Position numbers and translations under genes: made by a program. A stretch of 64,000 nucleotides of DNA from CADEDH01 sp965262175 (GTDB taxonomy: Bacteria; Actinomycetota; Acidimicrobiia; Acidimicrobiales; SZUA-35): NCBI GenBank assembly GCA_965262175.1, contig CBDHES010000002.1:2728001-2792000 (forward strand), written 5' to 3'. How positions within the stretch are numbered: position 1 is the stretch's first letter; every line of letters starts with the position of its first letter. Below are positions 58,675 to 64,000 of the stretch, piece by piece. The notes beneath the pieces are model-generated. The model saw only the letters and a list, made by a program, of their open reading frames with translations, was not told where the DNA came from and did no database searches.

Positions 58675-60804
58675 ATGGGTCTGACGCTGGCCGCCGATAT
58701 CGGCGGCACCTTCACCGACGTCGTGCTGGAGGTCGACGGGACCGACGGCACGACCGGAACCAGCGGCTCGCCGGACCGGATCTCGACCAAGGTCCTCACC
58801 ACGCCCGACCAGCCGGCCGACGGGGTCCTGGCCGGGGTCGAGGAGGTGCTGGCCGCCGGCGGCCACGATCCGGCCGGGGTCGACCTCGTCCTCCACGGCA
58901 CGACCCTGGCCACCAACGCCCTCATCGAGCGACGGGGCGCGGTCACCGCCCTGCTCACCACCGAGGGGTTCCGCGACTCGGTCGCCATGGCCCACGAGAA
59001 CCGGTTCGAGCAGTACGACCTGGCCATGGAGCGCCCGGAGCCCCTCGTCCCCCGCCATCTCCGACTGGGGATCACCGAGCGGTTGGCGGCGGACGGGTCG
59101 GTGCTCATCCCCCTCGACCCCGACGCCGTTCGAGCCACCATCCCGACCCTGGTGGCCCATGGGGTGGAGAGCGTGGCGATCGGCTTCCTCCACAGCTTCG
59201 TCGACCCGACCCACGAGCGACTGGCCCGCGACATCCTGGCGGCCGAGCTGCCCGAGGTGGCCGTGACGTTGTCGTCGGATGTCTGCCCCGAGATCCGGGA
59301 GTACGAGCGGCTGTCGACGGCGTGCGCCAGCGCCTATATCCAGCCGCTCATGGCGGCGTATCTGACCGACCTCGACGAGCGCCTCGCCAAGCTTGGCATC
59401 ACCGCCCCGCTGCTGCTGATGCTGAGCAACGGGGGCCTCTGCACCCTCGACACCGCGGTCCGGGCCCCGGTCGGTCTCGTCGAGAGCGGACCGGCCGGCG
59501 GGGCGCTCCTGGCCGCCCGCGTCGCCGCCGAGCACGGCCTCGAGGATCTCCTGTCGTTCGACATGGGTGGGACGACGGCCAAGCTGTGCCTCCTCAACGA
59601 CGGTGCGCCGGCCACGTCCCGCGAGTTCGAGGTGGCCCGGGTCTACCGGTTCCTCAAGGGCAGTGGCCTCCCGTTGCGGATCCCGGTCATCGACCTCGTC
59701 GAGATCGGCGCCGGTGGTGGGTCGATCGCCGCCGTCGACCACCTGGGGCGGCTCACCGTCGGGCCCCGATCGGCCGGGAGCGTGCCCGGTCCCGCCGCCT
59801 ACGGCCGCGGTGGGACGTCGCCCACGGTCACCGATGCCGACGTGCTGGCCGGGCGGCTCAGCCCCGACACGTTCGCCGGTGGCTCGCTGCCCCTCGACCT
59901 CGACGCCGCTCGGGACGCGGTGGCCGACGGGGTCGCCGGCCCGTTGGGGGTCGAGCTCGACGGGGCGACGGTCGGGGTGGGCGAGATCGTGGCGGAGCAG
60001 ATGGCCAACGCGGCCCGGGTCCACGCCGTCGAGCGGGGCCGGGACCTCGGGGGCGGGTCGATGGTGGCCTTCGGGGGCGCGGCCCCGGTCCACGCCTGCC
60101 GGCTGGCCGACCGGCTGGGGATCGACACGATCATCGTCCCACCCGACGCCGGGGTCGGCTCGGCGGTCGGGTTCCTGTTGGCGCCGATCTCCTACGAGGT
60201 GGTGCGGACCTCCCACCAGGTCCTCGACCCGGACCAGTTCGATCCGGGGGCGGTCGACGCCGTGCTGGCCGAGCTTCGGGCCGAGGCCCGAGAGGTCGTC
60301 GAGCCTGCGGCCGGGGAGGCACCGCTGGTCGAGACGGTTCACGCCTCGATGCGGTACCGGGGTCAGGGGCACGAGATCGACGTCGCCGTGCCAGCCGCCC
60401 TCGTCGCCGGGCCGCTCGGCGTCTCGTCGGTGGAGGGTCTCCTGGCCGCCTTCGACGCCACCTACCGAACGCTCTACACCCGGGTGATCCCCGACATGAC
60501 CGCCGAGGTCCTCACCTGGCGGCTCCGTCTCTCCACCCTCACCCCGGACCCGGTTCCGGTGCCGTCCCCCACCCGGCGACCGGTGGTACCAGCCGAGGTG
60601 GATGCCGGTCGGCGACGGATCCTCGACCCGATCGAGGGGTGGGTGGAGGCGACCGTCGTCGCCCGCCGCCGCCTCGAACCCGGCCACCACCTCCCCGGGC
60701 CGGCCCTCGTCGTCGAGGACCAGACGACCACGGTGGTGGCCCCGTCGTTCGACCTCGCCGTCGACGGCCGCCACCATCTCGTCCTGACCCGCCGCCCGAC
60801 CTGA
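58675..60804 (+). CDS. hyuA: Hydantoinase/oxoprolinase family protein, HyuA-like subunit
   Basis: A 709-residue protein; ATG 58675 begins MGLTLAADIGGTFTDVVLEV, with the GGTFTD nucleotide-binding motif of the actin-like ATPase part. Other family motifs: LVLHGTTLATNALIERRGA, HLRLGITERL, MLSNGGLC and FDMGGTTAKLCL, and HAVERGRDLGG near 450. With HyuB it forms an ATP-dependent enzyme such as N-methylhydantoinase, 5-oxoprolinase or acetone carboxylase; which one cannot be told from sequence. The partner gene follows after 37 bases. Confidence 0.92.
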   Translation: MGLTLAADIGGTFTDVVLEVDGTDGTTGTSGSPDRISTKVLTTPDQPADGVLAGVEEVLAAGGHDPAGVDLVLHGTTLATNALIERRGAVTALLTTEGFRDSVAMAHENRFEQYDLAMERPEPLVPRHLRLGITERLAADGSVLIPLDPDAVRATIPTLVAHGVESVAIGFLHSFVDPTHERLARDILAAELPEVAVTLSSDVCPEIREYERLSTACASAYIQPLMAAYLTDLDERLAKLGITAPLLLMLSNGGLCTLDTAVRAPVGLVESGPAGGALLAARVAAEHGLEDLLSFDMGGTTAKLCLLNDGAPATSREFEVARVYRFLKGSGLPLRIPVIDLVEIGAGGGSIAAVDHLGRLTVGPRSAGSVPGPAAYGRGGTSPTVTDADVLAGRLSPDTFAGGSLPLDLDAARDAVADGVAGPLGVELDGATVGVGEIVAEQMANAARVHAVERGRDLGGGSMVAFGGAAPVHACRLADRLGIDTIIVPPDAGVGSAVGFLLAPISYEVVRTSHQVLDPDQFDPGAVDAVLAELRAEAREVVEPAAGEAPLVETVHASMRYRGQGHEIDVAVPAALVAGPLGVSSVEGLLAAFDATYRTLYTRVIPDMTAEVLTWRLRLSTLTPDPVPVPSPTRRPVVPAEVDAGRRRILDPIEGWVEATVVARRRLEPGHHLPGPALVVEDQTTTVVAPSFDLAVDGRHHLVLTRRPT

Positions 60805-60841
60805 CCCGCCAGCCCGACCGACACCGGAGGAGACCCGGCCC

Positions 60842-62452
60842 ATGACGACCAAGACCGTGATCGAGCACCAGGTGATGTGGAACCGGCTGATCGCCATCGT
60901 CGAGGAGCAGGCCCAGGTCCTCATCCGGGCGTCGTTCTCCACCTCGACCCGGGAGGCCGGCGACCTGTCGGCCGGGGTGTTCGACCGTCGGGGCCGGATG
61001 CTGGCCCAGTCGGTCACCGGCACCCCCGGCCACGTGAACTCGATGGCCGCGTCGGTGCTCCACTTCCTCGATCGGTTCCCGGTGGAGACGATGGCACCGG
61101 GCGACATGTACCTGACGAATGACCCGTGGCTCGGCACCGGCCACCTCTACGACTTCGTCGTCGTCACCCCGGTCTTCCACCCCGACCGGCCCGACGACGG
61201 GGTGGTGGCGTTGTTCGCCTCGACCAGTCACCTGGTCGACGTCGGCGGCGTCGGCTTCTCGATGGAGGGCCGGGAGGTCTACCACGAGGGTCTCTACCTG
61301 CCGCTGATCAAGCTCGGTTCGGACGGCGAGATCGACCCGACCCTGCTCGCCATCATCCGGGCCAACAGCCGGGCCCCGGAGATGGTCGACGGCGACGTCC
61401 ACTCCCTGGTGGCGTGCAACGAACGGGGTGCCGACCGGCTGGTGCAGATGATGGACGAGTTCGGCCTCGACCAGCTCGACGGCCTGGCCGACCACATCAT
61501 CGACACCTCGGCCGAGGCGATGCTCCGCCTCATCGCCGACCTCCCCCGCGGGACCTGGCACAACTCGATGACGATCGACGGTGTCGACGAGCCGATCGAG
61601 CTGGTGTGCACGGTCACGGTCGCCGACGACGGGATCGACGTCGACTTCGCCGGCACGTCCCGCCAGTCGACCTGGGGCATCAACGTGCCCCTCGCCTACA
61701 CGATCGCCTACACGTCGTTCGGGGTCCGGTGCATCGTCGGACCGGACGTCCCCAACAACACCGGCTCGCTCGGGGTGGTCCGGGTGACGGCACCCGAGGG
61801 GTCGATCCTCAACGCCCCCCACCCGGCCCCGGTCCAGGTCCGCCACGTCGTTGGCCAGATGCTGCCCGACACCGTGTTCGGTGCCCTCGCCCAGTTCCTC
61901 CCCGACCGGGTCCCGGCCGAGGGCACCTCGGCGCTGTGGAACATCCTGCTCGGCGGGGCGTGGGCCGACGGCGAGCGCTACCTGGTGATGAGCTTCCACT
62001 CCGGCGGGGCCGGGGCCCGACCCTACGCCGACGGGTTGTCGGCCACCGCGTTCCCCAGCGGGGTGCGCAACATGCCGGTCGAGATCAACGAGGCGATCAG
62101 CCCCATCGTGTTCTGGCGCAAGGAGCTCCGACCGGGGTCGGGCGGTGATGGCCGGTATCGGGGTGGCCACGGCCAGGTCATCGAGATCGGCAACCGGGAA
62201 GGTCGCTCGTTCACCATCAGCGCCACCTACGAGCGGACGGTCAACCCGCCCCGGGGTCGGGCCGGGGGTGAACCGGGAGCGGTCGGGTCACTCCGCCTGG
62301 CGTCGGGCGCGCCGGTCAAGCCGCTGGGGCGGAGCGAGATCCCGGGCGACGATCGGTTGATCATGGAGTTTCCCGGCGGGGGCGGGTTCGGCCCGCCGGC
62401 CGAGCGCCACCCGGACGCTGCCGCGGCCGAGCGCCGAGCCGGGCTGGCCTAG
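60842..62452 (+). CDS. hyuB: Hydantoinase B/oxoprolinase family protein, HyuB-like subunit
   Basis: A 536-residue protein; ATG 60842 follows ACCGGAGGAG. Family motifs are DRRGRMLAQSVTGTPGHVNS, APGDMYLTNDPWLGTGHLYD, FASTSHLVDVGG and FHSGGAGARPYADG, and the conserved end GGGGFGPPAER. It is the metal-containing partner of HyuA in the ATP-dependent hydantoinase/oxoprolinase complex. Its stop overlaps the end of the convergent lipoprotein gene by four bases when that gene's frame is corrected. Confidence 0.92.
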   Translation: MTTKTVIEHQVMWNRLIAIVEEQAQVLIRASFSTSTREAGDLSAGVFDRRGRMLAQSVTGTPGHVNSMAASVLHFLDRFPVETMAPGDMYLTNDPWLGTGHLYDFVVVTPVFHPDRPDDGVVALFASTSHLVDVGGVGFSMEGREVYHEGLYLPLIKLGSDGEIDPTLLAIIRANSRAPEMVDGDVHSLVACNERGADRLVQMMDEFGLDQLDGLADHIIDTSAEAMLRLIADLPRGTWHNSMTIDGVDEPIELVCTVTVADDGIDVDFAGTSRQSTWGINVPLAYTIAYTSFGVRCIVGPDVPNNTGSLGVVRVTAPEGSILNAPHPAPVQVRHVVGQMLPDTVFGALAQFLPDRVPAEGTSALWNILLGGAWADGERYLVMSFHSGGAGARPYADGLSATAFPSGVRNMPVEINEAISPIVFWRKELRPGSGGDGRYRGGHGQVIEIGNREGRSFTISATYERTVNPPRGRAGGEPGAVGSLRLASGAPVKPLGRSEIPGDDRLIMEFPGGGGFGPPAERHPDAAAAERRAGLA

Positions 62453-63832
62453 CCGTCGGCGGGATCGCCCTCGTCGCCGTCACCGCCATCCCCGGTCGGT
62501 GGCTCGGTGCCGGCGCCCGGATCGGTCGCCGTCGCTCGGATCGGCCCCGCCGCCATCTCCGGTCGGTGGTTCCTCGCCGGCACCCGGGTCGCCCCCGTCG
62601 TTCTCCCCGTCCGACGGGTCAGCACCATCGCCCAGGTCGTCGTCACCGTCGCCCGGATCGCCCTCGCCGCCCCCGGATGGCCCCTCGTCCGACGACGGCG
62701 GTGGTTCCTCGTCGGCTCCGCTCGACGACCCATCGTCCGGCGGCGGTTCCTCGTCGGAGGGCTGGGCGTCGGGGGGCTGGGCGGCGGCGATCGAACCGAC
62801 GGCGTTGAACACGGTGACGATGTCGGCGTCGTCGCCGGGGATGTCGGCGTCGTCACCGTCCTCGCCGAGGGTCGCGTCGGCCGGCAGCGGATATTCCAAC
62901 ACGATCGGGGCCGGGTACATGGTGAACGGGCGGAACGAGGTGCCGTCGCTGAACACGAGGTTGCGGACGGTGATCGAGTACCCGTCGAGGTCGAGGCGAT
63001 CGATCTCGACCTCGCCCCAGGTCAGGTAGTCGGCACCGAGGGCCGGCTCCGGGCCGGCGCCGTCGGGGTCGTAGAAGGCACAGATCCCGGGCGCGATGTC
63101 GCCGTCGTCCTCACACCCGATGGCGACCCGTCCCAGCTCACCCCGCCACGAGCCCCAGTCGAGGTAGAACTGGAACCGGAGATGGAACCCGTCGCGGGCC
63201 GGGTCGGTCTCGATCACGTACCCGCTCCCCCAGCGGTCGCTGAACCGCTCCACCTCCGGGCTCGACCCGAGATCCCACCAGTCGATCAGGATCGGACGGC
63301 CGGGCCCGGTCCCGGCGACCAGCTCGACGTCGGGGGCGTCGTCATCCGACCCGGCGGTCTCGTCGTCGGGCTCGACCGGCCCTTCGGTCCGGGTCACGAT
63401 CAGCTGCTGGCTGATCAGCAGCGAGGAACTGCCAGCGAAGCTCGGGCCGACCGCCACCACGACCGTGGTACCGGGTTCGGACGCCGACGAAGCCGACAGG
63501 GTCACCTTTCCGTCGGCCGTGGTGGTCGGCTCGGCCAGGTCGTAGCCGGCCCCGGTCAGGTGATCGACGTAGAAGGCCACGGCCTCGTCGATCGTCGGCC
63601 CGTCGATGAGCACCGATGCCGTCTCGGCGTACATCACCTCGTCGTCGATCAGCTCGTAGGGGACGAGCTCGCTGGCGTCGCCCGGAGGGAGGGGGAAGAC
63701 CGTTTCGAGGGGCCGGGTGACCGAGACCGACTCGGTGGTCGACGGCACGGCGTCGTCGTCGGCGCCGAGCAGGCCACACGAGGCCGACACAGAGGCAAGA
63801 ACGGGGAGCACCCAGATGCTCAACCGACGCAT
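62449..63832 (-). CDS. Lipoprotein with acidic Gly/Asp/Pro-rich tail (apparent 3' frameshift)
   Basis: A protein of about 460 residues from ATG 63830-63832. Leader LSIWVLPVLASVSASC carries a lipobox-like Cys. The first 330 residues are globular, with a two-part layout: an alpha/beta region (IDEAVAFYVDHLTGAGYDL) and a beta-rich region rich in Trp (ILIDWWDLGS, WGSGYVIETD). The last 100 residues are a low-complexity Asp/Gly/Pro/Glu tail. Near 62520-62530 one extra base sends the frame to a stop at 62480; the other frame continues the same tail repeat (GDPGAGTEPPTGDGG) to a TAG at 62449. No family is recognised. Confidence 0.65.
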
Positions 63833-64000
63833 CTCGTCCCACCCTCCTGGCGACCCGGCCCGTCACCCTGAACCCAGAGCTGAGGGAGTAGCCGCCTCTA
63901 CCGTCCCGACCGTCGTTGAGAGTAGCGACCGGCCCCACCCCCCTCCACGATCCGTGTCGGCCACGTAGCGTGAGCAAAACCCCCCTCGACCGCGGCGAAA

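Overview
This is a high-GC chromosomal segment from an actinomycete-like, monoderm bacterium. Supporting signs are strong GC bias at third codon positions, many GTG starts, GGAGG-type ribosome binding sites, lipoproteins with Thr- or Asp-rich stalks, PknB-like Ser/Thr kinases, an MmpL-type exporter, an ArfA-like BON/OmpA protein and a Flp/Tad pilus cluster with no secretin. A lineage such as the Acidimicrobiia would fit, but that is inference and no rRNA is present.

Left arm (1-13.5 kb) is accessory in character. Three leftward genes of unknown function (one running off the edge, one single-pass membrane protein, one beta-sandwich-like protein) face a large STAND-type ATPase across a perfect palindrome. 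Next comes a 1.67 kb segment bounded by 49-bp inverted repeats; it holds a truncated kinase remnant and a small two-gene toxin/antitoxin-like pair. A signalling module follows: two small unknown proteins, an FHA-like protein and a membrane kinase whose outer part is a seven-blade WD40 propeller built from nearly identical 126-bp units and carrying several apparent indels. A degenerate 3' part of a tRNA (anticodon CGT) and a frameshifted secreted beta-propeller lipoprotein close this region.

Middle (13.5-34.7 kb). Housekeeping and stress genes (dienelactone hydrolase, P-loop ATPase, GNAT) are followed by a cytosolic kinase-TPR protein and an MMPL exporter with a divergent TetR regulator and palindromic operator. 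The Flp/Tad pilus locus then runs: Flp pilin fused to a jelly-roll domain, prepilin peptidase, response regulator and histidine kinase, classical Flp pilin, then from an AT-rich promoter TadE, TadG-like, CpaB, CpaE/TadZ, CpaF, a VWA-TadB fusion and TadC. A separate two-gene unit (unknown protein and BON-OmpA protein) follows.

Right arm (34.7-64 kb) mixes metabolism and cell-surface functions: LLM flavoprotein, VOC, PNPOx-like and DUF1330 proteins, an SDR, an APH-like phosphotransferase, an alpha/beta-hydrolase fused to an SRPBCC domain, and a Baeyer-Villiger-type monooxygenase. Two PknH-sensor-like lipoproteins lie in this arm, one of them next to a membrane kinase with its own PknH-like sensor. 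Two secreted peptidases (S8 and M14) share the same Cys-containing Cna-B/SpaA-like repeat. Then come a D-amino-acid-oxidase-like enzyme opposite a dimethylglycine/sarcosine dehydrogenase-like enzyme, tRNA-Ser(CGA), AlkD, enoyl-CoA hydratase, the tRNA deaminase TadA, HyuA/HyuB and an acidic-tailed lipoprotein.

Several genes are interrupted by single-base shifts, most of the +1 type and some in G or C runs. They may be assembly errors or real decay. Coordinates for these genes span the whole reconstructed reading frame.
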